NCBI GenBank assembly: GCA_900073065.1
Contig: FJOG01000021.1
Span: 213,370-277,369 of the forward strand
Origin: Phialocephala subalpina
Lineage: Eukaryota; Ascomycota; Leotiomycetes; Helotiales; Mollisiaceae
Direction of reading: 5' to 3'
Length of the DNA stretch: 64,000 nt
A program made the position numbers and the translations under genes. Shown one piece after another: positions 24,254-35,270 of this stretch. Positions within the stretch are counted from its first letter, which is position 1. Each line of letters starts with the position of its first letter. The notes below the pieces were generated by a model, which was not told where the DNA came from, searched no databases, and worked only from the letters and a program-made list of their open reading frames with translations.

Positions 24254-24664
24254 ATGTCGCGCCTCTAAGAGCTCCTCGAAACCCTTCCACCAATTGATGT
24301 CAAATTTCCCAAGGTAGCTACAATCTTCCACCCCTTCCGTCGCCTCCCAATTGAATTGAAGAACAAAATCTGGGGCTACGCTGTCTCTGAACCTCACTTT
24401 GTTCGACTGTACGAGATAATCTGCTCCGGTAAGCGCGGCTTGAAAAATCCTCCCCTTTGAAAGCAACGAGCCATCCCTTCGATCCTCCATGTCGATCGCC
24501 AAGCTCGCGAGGAAGGACTACGATACTACACCCCTTACCTCGAATTCGATCCCAAGATCCTAGTCGACAAAAAAAGTCGTGCTTCCCAAGGACGAAAACA
24601 TGTCGACATCAACTTCGCCGTCGACATCTTCCGATAATATTCCATGGCCCATGGAACCGAATGA
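24254..24664 (+). pseudogene. 2EXR-domain protein, pseudogene
   Basis: Reading from ATG 24254 aligns residue by residue with the next 2EXR gene: MSRL-stop-ELLETLPP corresponds to MVRLKEILKTLPP. In-frame stops lie at 24266 (TAA), 24458 (TGA) and 24635 (TAA), all in one frame without indels. The 2EXR core is clear: FHPFRRLPIELKNKIWGYA, then ILHVDRQAREEGLRYY and INFAVDIF. A short gtaagc...ag intron (42 nt) could remove the middle stop, but the first and last remain. 2EXR proteins are a large fungal family resembling F-box neighbours; their function is poorly known. Confidence 0.7.
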
Positions 24665-25011
24665 GTGTTCAACAATCGTCCGTGGAAGAAAACATTGAAT
24701 GAGAGGCTAAAGTCGCCTGTCCAAACCAACCACCGTATCGAAAATTGAATCGGTCCTCGTCCAGACTCCAAACGAGATATCAGATCACAAGTATTATGAA
24801 GCTCCCCATTATTTTTTTCATTTCAGAAATGACAGGATCGAGCTCTAATGCAGGAATTGTGTCGTGAATTTCTTCCAATGTCGAACCTGTTAACGATTCA
24901 CACGTCAATCACCTCGAGCTCGCTTCACCTCCGCAAACCAGAATCCTGCTCCGAGAATGCTCCTAAAAATGAAGATGAAAATCAAGACAAGAATAATGAA
25001 CCCGACTGTAC

Positions 25012-25353
25012 TTGGACATGAAGAATTCAGCTGCGCGTCAAAAATTATCGGGCTCCCACTCTTTTTCGTTTGCTCCAGGACCCCGCTTCCAACCCATCTC
25101 TAAGCGAGCTCTCCAAAACAAAAAACTTCTCCAAAAGTTCAACCCAAAGATCACCTACCAGTCTTTGAATGCTTCTGAAAAGAGATCTTACGATAAAATT
25201 AAAATTCAAAAACATAGAGACCTCGGTGTCGAGGTGGTCTCCATGAAAATCTCTCGGTGTCGGATGAGATTTTTTTTCGGAATGGCGTGTGCTCTCGCTT
25301 TTGAGCTCGGGGCAGGCGATTTCTCTCTTAGTCCTCCTCTTCTCCAGCAGTGA
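25012..25353 (+). CDS. hypothetical small basic protein, doubtful
   Basis: A 113-codon frame between two 2EXR loci. The product is basic with a C-terminal hydrophobic stretch (FFFGMACALAFELGAG). No family recognised, no splice support. It may be a chance frame. Confidence 0.2.
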   Translation: MDMKNSAARQKLSGSHSFSFAPGPRFQPISKRALQNKKLLQKFNPKITYQSLNASEKRSYDKIKIQKHRDLGVEVVSMKISRCRMRFFFGMACALAFELGAGDFSLSPPLLQQ

Positions 25354-25532
25354 CCTGAACCATGGGCCTACATAGTACGCGTCTGAAGGATTGATGTCGA
25401 GAATTTGGTTATTTAAATCTATAAAGATAGATAACTTAGGGTGAGGCTCCGCTAGCCGATTTGGGAATTTAACGGCTCGCTTGGGGAGTTGACGCTTCGA
25501 AACACTTCAACACAACTTCTCGCAGGAGTAAA

Positions 25533-26451
25533 TTGAACCAATTCTTTTCTATATACGCCATCTCCAAGATTGTAACGATTCCAAGCCAGAACTATTTCCG
25601 ACAATTTCGAGTGTCTCGATCTACCATCCGGGCCATCCCGCCTGGAACAGTCATGGTGCGCCTCAAGGAAATTCTCAAAACACTTCCACCACTCGAGATT
25701 CCACATCCCGTTCCGACCACTTTCTACCCGTTCCCACGTCTCCCAAACGAGTTGAAGAACAAGATATGGGGCTACGCGGTATCTGAGCCAAGATATGTAA
25801 GGCACTCTGCTCCGACCGCATTTTATGTGCGCGAACCTGAGCTGTACCGCAGGTGGCTAATTCGATCAATAGGTGCGCGTGTACGACTTCACAGGAGGTT
25901 CCCATCTGCTCCGACAAAACCCTCGAATCGATGGTCAACACCCCGTTCCTCCCATTCTTCACGTCAATCACCAAGCCAGGGAGGAGGGTCTACGTTATTA
26001 CAGTCGCTGTGCGGAGAAGAGAGTTTGTCGATCGAAGTGGAAACTTTACAATTATGGACCACGCCCCAATCGTCGAGTCGTATTCATCAACTTCAGCATT
26101 GATAGTTGCTTCTACGAAGACTTACCTGGGCCCACGGTTCTGGATGTTACGCGTCCATTAGATGCATACATTCCTATCGAGGGCTTTAACTTCCATACCG
26201 AAATCATGAAGAAATTTAGACACGTCGCCGTCGAGTATAATGGCCAACAACGCAGATTCAGTGTCTCAAGGACTTGGGGTTTGCTGGTAGAAGACAAGAT
26301 GATCAATCTTACGATTGTGGCCCAAGACTGGACAGTGCGGGCAATGCCTGAGTCGGTTGCTGGGGATCTGTTTCGGAAGATCTGGAGTTTCCACGTCCAG
26401 CAGTCATGGCGTACGTGTGGCCTATCTGGATGGGAGCTCAACATTATCTGA
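25533..26451 (+). CDS. 2EXR-domain protein, intact
   Basis: Two exons, 25533-25796 and 25873-26451, with a 76-nt intron (gtaagg donor, ggctaat branch, aatag acceptor), phase 0; 280 aa from the first ATG. An in-frame ATG at 25653 (MVRLKEILKTLPP) matches the start region of the neighbouring pseudogene and is the more likely start (240 aa). The 2EXR domain runs from FYPFPRLPNELKNKIWGYA through ILHVNHQAREEGLRYYSR to VFINFSIDSCF. The C-terminal part (HVAVEYNGQQRRF, NLTIVAQDW) fits the usual strand-rich tail. Function unknown, presumably intracellular. It is the only undamaged one of the three local paralogues. Confidence 0.75.
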
Positions 26452-27825
26452 AAGGAGTTGGAGGAAGTACAGCTTCCGCCATGGTCAGGCAGTATTGAGA
26501 GATTCAGGTCCTTCGATAAAGCGCTGCCGCGTTGGGAGGCTTGGTTAGAATGACTGGAGACGGGAGGGACATTGAGGAATGGTGGGCGGTTTGCAGTCGA
26601 GAGAGGATCTGCATGCCAAACCAGCAATGGTTAATTAAGGAGCTGCCATTTAAGGCACGACACATAATTCCATGCATGATTTTGATGGCGTTTTGAATGT
26701 CCGCATCAATGTCCCTCGGTGGCTCCTGGCTTGCCCTTGGTCAGTCGCTTCTTCTCTAGAGTGAAGAGGTGAGCAAGGTGCTCTCCTGCTTTGTGCTTTC
26801 AATTCTCGAAGTCCAGGCTTGGGAAGGATATTTTCCTTGGCTGCATAACATCTGGATCCTGAGGCGTGACCTCCCCGTACTCTGCTTTTTGACTACCTTT
26901 CGAAGACTTTGAAACATTCAAAGTCGCAAGCGCTGGTCGAAGAAAGTCCAACCCGAGGCGATGCTTAGTTCCCACCTTAACCTTATTCGTTTCTTTCCAA
27001 GCTTCTCCGATATCCTTTTGCTAACGTATCAAGTTCACGAGTACCTTTGGCCACACCACACAGAGTGCTCACTCAATCACATCACAACTCGTGTTACCTC
27101 GAAAGATCATTCTCGCACTCCTGTTCATTTTCCTGTCCGCCCCCGGGAAGGTGGGATGGAGCGGATCTCGAACGGACGACCCTACTGGTGCGTCGCCAAG
27201 CTCTCAACCGAAGTTCTTGCTAACATTGAGTGACGATATCATCAGATATCTCCTACATATTCTCTGGATCTGCAGTCACCGATCCTCCCGCCGGAACTAC
27301 AGATGACCACTGCAGTGATAGCAGGCATGTACTTTGTATATTGTATATTGAGGTCCGATGAGAGCGGCGAGAAGTTCGAGGAACTGTGATAAGTTTCGCG
27401 AGAGACACCCGTGCAGGACAGAAAGGCGTCAATACTTTCTACCGTTGTGAAGTCTTCCACCATTGTCTGACGCCTGCCTAGGACATTAAAAGCACAAAAT
27501 TATAGTTCTAAACTTATCAAATCGCGTATCGAAAGGCTTGAAAAACTGCATGCAAGACCTCTCTTCGCAGCGCGTGATCTCGATGCTTCAAAATGTTACC
27601 ATGCAGTAACATGCAGTTCGGAATCAAGTTCTAATCATTTAAAAGCCAAATTCCCATTATCCAAAGCCTGTCCTGTCTATTTAAATTGTAAGAGGACAAA
27701 TCTGAACTTGAATAATACGGAAATGCATTCTAGAATACCGCCAACTATCTATGGTAACGGGCATACCCAAAACACGCATGGTAATCATATACCGGAGTAC
27801 TAGCACAGCAAATAGACCTCATCAA
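26452..27825. other. intergenic
   Basis: No supported gene. Sequence 26.7-27.5 kb has only short frames and no tRNA-like structure. Confidence 0.4.
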
Positions 27826-28680
27826 AGTTCTAGGAGCAATCCTTGATAATTGAGACCGAAATGTATAATTCTTATATAAGATCGCTTGGTTCAAATCTGC
27901 CAGGCTTTCTGGAACATTGGGTATAGTGAAGCGCGTATGACACCAGATTGCCAACATTTGGGAACGACTTGGTGAGATTCAAGAGCAGCCCTTAATGATG
28001 GAAATCAGCATGCGGCAATTCATGTACGAAAACGCAAGTTCCAATATCCCAGACATTTAAGGTTACCCCCATGACCACCAAGGCTCCTACTATGGCAACA
28101 TTCAACGCCCCAGCTCCTGGGAAGGCAAAGGCCCCCGACTAGAAGAGCCAAAAGAGTTCGTAATAAAATTCGACCCCTTTATCAAGCCAAATCCACCCGT
28201 ATCTGCATTAAAGGCCAACCAAGGGACTGGATCGATCTAAGCCCCTAGCGGAAGGAGCGTCCACCGAGGCGAAGTGGCAGGCTGAAAAGAAGGCAATGAC
28301 CGAGGCTGTAAGGGCCAAGATTTTACAGTGAGGCTGGAAGTATGGCCGAACCACTGCCTGAGAGCTGTCATGAAGCTGCGACCCGAGATAGCCTCGCTTT
28401 CGGAGTCTTTCATAAATATATCAAGAGAAGTTCTCTTTATCATCGAAATGAGGATGCGACCATGCTTGTATGAAAGCGCTATTCAAATACCCCAGGCTCT
28501 CGTGGACATTGAGAATTGGCATAAGCCTACAGCAAGAGACAACCTCGCTTTCGAAGTCTTTTGATAAAAATATCAAGAGCAGCTATCGATAATTGAAATG
28601 ACCTTGTGACAATCCATATATGAAAACGCAAATTTAAATCTCCCAGACTTCTGGGGACATTGAGAGCTGGGGTGACAGAA
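27826..28680. repeat. diverged repeat cluster, about four copies of a 100-150 bp unit
   Basis: Similar blocks lie at about 27826-27930, 27977-28060, 28383-28533 and 28534-28680. Shared landmarks in order are a caagagcag-like stretch, attgaaatgac/atcgaaatgagg, a tatgaaaacgca/tgtatgaaagcgc stretch, and ccagacttctgg/ccaggctctcgtgg followed by gacattgaga. Blocks 3 and 4 are head-to-tail neighbours. They sit just upstream of the third 2EXR gene. They may be decayed exon copies or part of a mobile element; I cannot name them. Confidence 0.5.
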
Positions 28681-28815
28681 TTGGGTGAATGCCCATCTCG
28701 TCAACTTCATCGCATCACTCCGAGGTCGCTTAGTGGACCTCGATATCAAAAACCTCAAAGCCTTTTCCTCCCACAACACAACACCATCAACAGCGATCGC
28801 AACTGGTTCTGCAAG

Positions 28816-29531
28816 ATGGCTGCCAACTCTCCCGTCGTTGTTAACAACCCTCAAACCTTCGATACATTCCTTCCATTCGACCGACTTGCGACTGAGAACA
28901 AACTTAAGATCTGGGGATTCGCTGCCAACGAACCTCGCATTGTTACGATATACCATCACCGTGGAGGCTCGGTTTTCCATTGCTGCGGTCAGAAGCATGA
29001 CAACCAATCTCTCGTCCCTGCGATCCTCCTGGTCAACCATCAAGCTCGGAGGAAGGTCTTCGCTATTACGTCCAATACCCCGAGAAGCCGCTAGACAAGA
29101 TACAATGGTTCATCTACATGACCCTTGAGAGTGGGGCCAAGTACCCCGGACGAAAGCTCATATACATCAACCCCGCTGTCGATAAATTCCTCTTCGAGTG
29201 TCGTCTGTATAAAGAGAGCTATATGTGGCCGGAGTACATGATCGGATACCCTTACGGCCTACCTCTTTCCCGACTCAACCTGGAGCCTCATATCATCCGA
29301 AAATGCAAGCATCTCGTCCTCCGCGCCGAAGTTGACGACATGGAAGAAGCTATTGAACGAGCCAAGTGCTTGCTCGCTGTCAAGAGACTGAAGGATGTTA
29401 CGATGATTGTGGAGGACAATTACGCGCTCTCAATCGGAGGAAAGGATCTGGAGGAGACAGATCTTCGGAAGCTCATTGAGGGAGAAAACAAAGGTCTTCA
29501 GACGGAATTCATATGGGTGTCAGAGGCGTAA
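28816..29531 (+). pseudogene. 2EXR-domain protein with a one-base deletion
   Basis: ATG 28816 starts FLPFDRLATENKLKIWGFA and continues to LLVNHQAR. There the frame breaks (about 29051-29055): caagctcgg then aggaagg, where one more base would restore the EEGLRYY of the family. Reading resumes in the shifted frame to IYINPAVDKFLFE and a complete C-terminal half ending in FIWVSEA (stop 29529-29531). Total length 716 nt is one base short of a multiple of three. It may be genuine decay or a missed base in a G run. Otherwise it is an ordinary 2EXR protein of about 238 residues. Confidence 0.65.
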
Positions 29532-29712
29532 GGTCAGTCATTGTCTCATCCATATGGGGACATTTACTAATTGACCTCCAGATGGGACTATGGACGGGGG
29601 GCGAAAGCTAGGTAGTGACTTTTGGTAGGCACGTCCAGCAATGAAGCATAAAGTCCAGGCCAAGCTGGGATATTGAAACCGCCGTTGATGAATGACTTCA
29701 ATCCCCACAATA

Positions 29713-31400
29713 TTATAGAAACACGAGCAAAGCTGCAATAGCGGCAATAATGGGCACAAGTGCGCCATCAATCCGTCCCGCAGTATTTGCGGTGACGCCC
29801 GTCGCCCCTCCTGTCGAATTCAACACAGCACTATCACCTAAGCTCTTGCCAACGGCACAAGTCCTGTTCTTGTAGAGGGTAGCAGTGTCCATAATCGCTC
29901 CATTCTTGCTTGCCACGAAGTCGTGGGTCAGATGTGTACAGTTATGGAATGTAAGTTTACTCCAGCCATACGTCGCATTTGTAGTGTCCAGTCCGTATCT
30001 CTGGTATTTCTGGTACGGAACCTGAAGAGCATCCAGACCGTCGTAATGTCCAGCGGCCCCATTGGCGATGTACCAAGGAGAAGAAGGATTATCAAGCTCG
30101 TTCTTGTCGATGACGCCATTCGCGATTGGTGCATTGCGCTCATACACGTGAGAATGCCCAGAAAGGACAAGGTCAACTCCATACTGAATCAAGAGCGGCT
30201 CAAATACATCCTTGCATGTCCAGCAGATGGTTCCAGAAGCATTAGCATGGGAGAGATACCACGGCCTGTGCCCGCAACGATGACCCAAGGAGTCTTGGAT
30301 CGGTTGGCTGCCTTAAGGTCCGCCTCGAACCAATTCGTCTGAGCGTTCATAATTGAGCTGAATGGTCCCGAAGCATCACCCTCTGAACCCCCAGTCCCGT
30401 CGTTACCCATGTAACCATGTCCAAGGTCAGTCTCAGTATCAAGCTGAATATAGTGGGCCATTCCGTGATCGAAAGAGTACCAGAAGTTTCCCGTTCCTCC
30501 GGACTCGTTCGATGGCATACGGAAGTGGTTGATATAGCCAGTGAAGTTCGTTTGGCCAGGTATGCAGATTGAGACATTATATGTGATGTTGTGGGCTGAG
30601 TCAGTTGTTCCTCCATTGTCGCAGTTAGATTCATGATTTCCTGGCCCTACCATGTAAGGCTTGAAGGTGGTGATTGTGCTCATCTCGTCATAGAAGTCAT
30701 TGAGGATGGACTCGTAGACTTTGTAGCCATCCGCAATTGTGGTGTTCGGAAGAAAGCCTTGGATCTCTTCCTTGAGCCAATAATCTGCGTACGCGATGTC
30801 TCCAGCTGCGAGAAGTGTCAGCGATGCCAATATTGGGATGTGTTTACACTTACGATGCCATAGGAATTCGTACGAGTTCAGAGCAGCTGTCAATGACTGA
30901 ATCGTGTTGGTCTCATTTGGAGTCAAAATGTTGGTCGATACAACTCCTTTTCCAGCGCTGGTTGTAAGGCCTTGTGCACCCATGGTGCCAAGATCAACCA
31001 CGATTGCAACTGAATATGGTGTTCCATCTCCTGCGGGACGGCTCGTTCTGAAGGTATATGGGAGAGAAGTCGTGTTACCTAGGAGTTCATTCGGGGCGTA
31101 GTAGTAGGTTGTGTCCAATTGCAACCCCGTGATTTTGACATGATTGTTGTATGTCAAGGATGTAGGGTACGTGATAGACACATTTGAGGAGGCGGACTGG
31201 TTTAAGGAGTTTGGTGACAGTCCGTACTTGACAGCGGGATTATCGAGTTTATTGAAAGTGTTCCAGGAAACGTACATTCCAGTGTTTCCGGCGTAGGCCA
31301 AGCGTACCTGGGAGTTGATAGTCGAATTTGTTGCAGCTTCCGAAGGGAGGGCAAGCAGCACAACGGCGGCAAGGCCGCTCAAAGCAGAAAACGAACGCAT
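29713..31400 (-). pseudogene. secreted purple acid phosphatase-like metallophosphatase, one frameshift
   Basis: Exon 1 is 30854-31400 and exon 2 is 29713-30805, with a 48-nt intron (30806-30853, gtaagt...cgcag). The intron has no stop, so a naive frame reads through it. Hallmarks: signal peptide (LAAVVLLALPSEA), a fibronectin-like N-terminal domain (VRLAYAGNTGMYVSWNTF), VVDLGTMG, W-H-P-G-D-I-A-Y-A-D-Y, GPGNHE, then a break at about 30262, where one C is missing inside the A-G-H-R-P-W-Y metal-ligand motif, then VLSGHSHVYER. The C-terminus (IIAAIAALLVFL) looks like a GPI-anchor signal. An intact version would release phosphate from esters at the cell surface at acid pH. As sequenced, the last third is out of frame and a metal-ligand His would be lost. 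Real decay and sequencing error are both possible. Confidence 0.75.
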
Positions 31401-32587
31401 TGTTTGTAACGAACGAGGAGTACCAATGCAGATGCAGATTTCAGGGAACTGGATGAACTTTCAACTTTATACTTGAACCCGAGGCTGGCAGACCATTCAA
31501 GCATGCTCCAGCGTCGCAATTGACCATGGTAATGAACGATGGAGATCATCAGGCACGTGGGATTGAAAGCCAACTTGACTTGCTATCACTTCCCGTTTCC
31601 ATGGCGTTGTATTCCCGCAGCGGAGCCCAAGATTTTGGCTCGCGAATGATTGAACTTCGGTGACATGCCGAGAGGATTCGTGACGATGGCGATCATTGCC
31701 CGAGAGCTTCTGGAAGCCTGCAGCAGGGAGGTCAGCAAATCAACAGCTCGTAATATGGATATAGAGCCAACACAACAAAGACTGGTTTCTGGATCACAAC
31801 TCAGTTTGTTCTGGTTCCTGAGACCGTCAGAAAAGGATGAAGAAGATCGAAAGAAGGAACCGTTCTTCCGTGATGGTGAACGATGCTCGTGGGCGCCAGG
31901 CAGAACATCTTGATGCCTGCCGAGGTCCGGCGAGTGAAGGCAACACGCATCGAGCAACCACGAAATACAAACCACCTGGTGCACCACTATTTCTTCGTCA
32001 CTTCTTCAGTCTCTCACCATTCAAGAATGAACACAATGCCATTGTACCAGTCATGGTCGATCCTTCGCAGACCGGGTACAAGCTATATTCGAACACGAGC
32101 AAGGTCAAACTCCACCCAGGCTATCCCTTGATCTCAGTCAGAGAGGGGTGTACCGGATTATCTACAAGCAATATGTAGAGATACTTTGGGCAAACGGAAG
32201 GCCTTGGCTAAGGAATGTGAATCATGAGAGCCAAGGCTAGACTGGGGCTGAGAAACCTAGTAAGTTGCTTATTCTCGAGACCAGCTGTTGTAGACTACCC
32301 TACTATCCCCCCCTTGCATACTTGCCGGTGGTGACTTTTTGCCACAATTGTACAAGGGCTTGAACAAATAGGAATCATGAGATTTTGGAGGCCAGCAAGG
32401 CTGTGAGGCTTCTCGAACCTTCTATCCACACCTTTGAATTGATACACAGACCACTTTTGCTTTGAGTCAAACGTAAACTAGGGCTAAAGCTACCCCTTGC
32501 CTTGATAATATGGTCTGTGCAAAGAGGTTGATTAGGCTTGGAACCACTTAGAATTTGAGCTTCCTTAAAAATGTCTCCACCGGCAAG
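31401..32587. other. intergenic
   Basis: No supported gene between the phosphatase start and the transposon nest. Confidence 0.4.
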
Positions 32588-32609
32588 TACTGTGGTCTAA
32601 GGATAAATA

Positions 32610-33933
32610 CTTTGGTCTGAGGATAAATAAGTCCACCCCTGAGGGTTTACTGCAACCCCACACATCTAATGCCGCTTTATGCACCTCATTTCATCTGAAC
32701 ATTGATTTTATATAGCAGTGCCTAATATTTTGTATGCCATCCCCTAGCATCAATCACAGCTTGACATCTCTCATGCATTGTCCTTATTAAATCTCTAACC
32801 TCCTCATCAGTAATTGAGTTCTAAGCCTCAATTATAGCCGCCCTGAGTCTAGGATAAGATCTATAGATCTCAGGGTCTTTCTGCTCAATAATATCCTTAA
32901 TTCTATCCCACAAAGTCTCAATAGGATTAAGATCAAGGGAAAGAGCAGGCCAAAAAATAGGAATAAGGCCTTTTTCTCTCATAAATGCTAGAGTATCTCT
33001 AGCTGCGTGTCCTCTAGCGTTATCTTGCATGACAGCAAACCCTCTAGGCAGCACATAATCTGCCATTAAAGGTACAATACGCTCACAGTAGCTCTCTGAC
33101 TTGATTGTGCCCCATCCTTTCTCCCAAAATAAGCCTGGTCCTTTCCCCTAAAGCCCTGAGATACCCCCCCAAAACATCCATCCAATTTTCCTTTGCACCT
33201 TAGGCTCTACGCAGTCAGGATGCAATGCCTCCCCTTTTCTTCTTGTAACCTTGACTTTCTTGTGTCTGCCAGGGTTCACCCATGTTTCGTCCGTCCAAAA
33301 GATCTGAAACCATTGCTCCTCAGTCCAGTTCAAGTGCTCTAATGCCCACTGAAATCGGATTGCAGCATGTGCAGGTGTCAGCTTTGGCTTCTTAAGGGCA
33401 GTATATCGACTGAAACCTTCCATTTTGAATGCTGTCTCAATGGCATAGACTTTGCAGTCCCAGCCAAAGATCCCAGGGATCTGCGACCATGGTGTTCTCC
33501 TATTCTTGCTACTTGCACACACCCATTCAATCAATTGCTTCCTTTCTGCAGGTCCAAGAAGAGGACGTCGTCCAGAGCGCGTTTTTTGAGGAGTAACTCT
33601 ATGCTGGAGAGCATAGGTTACTTGGTCTGGTGTGAGGTTAAGCTGTAGGGCAATTTCAGCTGGATTCCACCTAGCATGATGGAATAAGGTCTGGACTTGC
33701 AATCTCTCATCGCGAGTAGTGTTCCTCCCTTTGGTGGGAGTTTTTGGGGTCGGGATTGAGTACTCTGATGCTTGGGACATGATTCTGGAGGTGTTTTTGG
33801 TGAAAAGTGCTTGAGAAGGACCTAAAGCAGCATGCGGGGTGCATTGACTTTATTGGGCGCTGACCCTGGTCTCGCAGAACCTGCTAGAACCTATTAACCC
33901 TCAGGGGTGGACTTATTTATCCTCAGACCAAAG
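32610..33933 (-). mobile_element. Tc1/mariner element, inner copy
   Basis: Terminal inverted repeats (ctttggtctgaggataaat, then aagtccacccctgagggtt) at 32610-32648 and mirrored at about 33896-33933. TA flanks at 32608-32609 and 33934-33935 are the target duplication. It inserted inside the left terminal repeat of the outer copy, in opposite orientation. Confidence 0.85.
32722..33780 (-). pseudogene. Tc1/mariner transposase (DDE_3 type), inner element
   Basis: One frame of 353 codons with two in-frame stops: TAG after GGISGL (33148-33150) and TAG after AAIIEA (about 32821-32823). N-terminal helix-turn-helix region (EIALQLNLTPDQVTYAL), then the catalytic D's in FWTDETWVNPG and VMQDNARGHAARD, and LSLDLNPIETLWD with the third acidic residue. 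The C-terminus ends in GWHTKY. It would cut and paste the element at TA sites if intact. Apart from the two stops it looks well preserved. Confidence 0.85.
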
Positions 33934-34072
33934 TAAGTGTACCCCCTGAGGGTTGGGGTGGTTCTAGTAGCTTCTGTGCGACCGGGGTCCACCACCAATA
34001 AGTTCAATGCTTCTCCCATGCTGCTTTAGATCACTTCTCACTCACTTTCTTAGCAAAAACACCTCTATCAAC

Positions 34073-35128
34073 ATGACTGAAGCATCAGAGTACTGGGTCC
34101 CTACTCCCAAAACACCAAATCAAATCCTCTCTCGCGACGACCGACTACGCATTCAAGTTCTATTCTTTGAGGCAGGATGGACCAAAGACGAGATAGCTCT
34201 TCAACACCCTCGCTTTTCTATGAGGCAGATCAAGTACGCCTTAGCACATAGACTCACGCCTCAAAAGAAACGCTGTGGAAGACATCCTTTCCTTGGTCCT
34301 CAAGAAAGGAAGCAATTGATAGACTGGGTGTATGCAAGTAAGAAGAATAGGAGGACATCGTGGAAGCAGATCCCTGGGATCTTTGGCTAGGACTGCAAAG
34401 TTTATGCTATTGAAACAGCATTCAGAATAGAAGGATTTGGACGGTACACTGCTCTTAGGAAACCTAAGCTGATAGCTGAGCACGCTAGAATCAGACTGCA
34501 GTAGGCACAAGAGCCTTTAAGCTAGACAAAAGAGTAGTGGTTTCAAGTGTTTTGGACGGATGAAACATGGGTTAAGCCGGGTAGACACAAGAAGGTGAAA
34601 GTTACAAGGAGAATAGGAGAGGCTTTGCATCCTGATTGTATAGAGCCTAAAATACAGAGGAAGATTGGATGGATATTTTGGGGAAGAATCTCAGGGCTAT
34701 AAGGGAAAGGGCCGGGCTTGTTTTGGGAGAAGAGATGGGGCACAATCAATTCAGAGAGCTATTGTGAGCATATTGTGCCTCTAATAGAAGAGTATGTGCT
34801 TCTTAGAGGGCTTGTTGTCATGCAAGATAATGCTGAGGGGCACGCAGCTAGAGATACTTTAGTATTAATGGGAAGAAAAGGCATTGTGCCTATCTTTTGG
34901 CCTGCATTATCACTAGATCTCAATCTTATTGAAACTCTATAGGATAGAGTAAAGGATATTATTGAACAAAAGGACCCTGAGATCCATAGATTTTATCCTA
35001 GGCTTAAGGTAGCCATAATGGAAGCCTAGAACTCAATTACAGATGAGGAGGTTAGAGATTTAATAAGGACAATGCATGATAGATGTCAAGCTGTGATAGA
35101 CGCTGGAGGATGGCATACAAAATACTAG
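34073..35128 (+). pseudogene. Tc1/mariner transposase, outer element, heavily stopped
   Basis: One frame of 352 codons from MTEASEYWVPTPKTP to GGWHTKY, with about seven stops and no indels. Compared with the inner copy, several stops replace Trp (FGWDCK to FG-stop-DCK; FQWALE to LQ-stop-AQE; LNWTEEQW to LS-stop-TKE-stop-W; ETLWD to ETL-stop-D) and one replaces Gln. All are G-to-A or C-to-T in CpA context. Two stops (after RISGL and after AIMEA) coincide with those of the inner copy. Dead copy. Confidence 0.85.
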
Positions 35129-35270
35129 CTGTATAGTAGAAAAATCGATGTCTGACTTCAAGCTTGTGCATAGGGCGGCACTAGAGTGGGGCGTGCGGCG
35201 CATACCCTCAGGGGGTACACTTATTTATCCTCAGACCACAGTATACAAGAGGGGGGGGGGGATAGTACTA

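Larger units (their letters stand above)
32590..35241 (+). mobile_element. Tc1/mariner element, outer copy (split by the inner copy)
   Basis: Left terminal repeat begins at 32590 (tgtggtctaaggataaata) and is interrupted after 32609; it continues at 33936 (agtgtaccccctgaggg). Its mirror is at about 35201-35241 (ccctcagggggtacactt, then atttatcctcagaccaca). The rejoined terminal repeats match over about 40 bp with one visible mismatch. TA dinucleotides flank it at 32588-32589 and 35242-35243. Without the insertion it is about 1326 bp, the same size as the inner copy. Confidence 0.85.

Noticed and set aside
27120..27240. tRNA-like stretch (ggatctcgaacggacgaccc)
   Set aside because: No cloverleaf or standard T-arm; not a tRNA.
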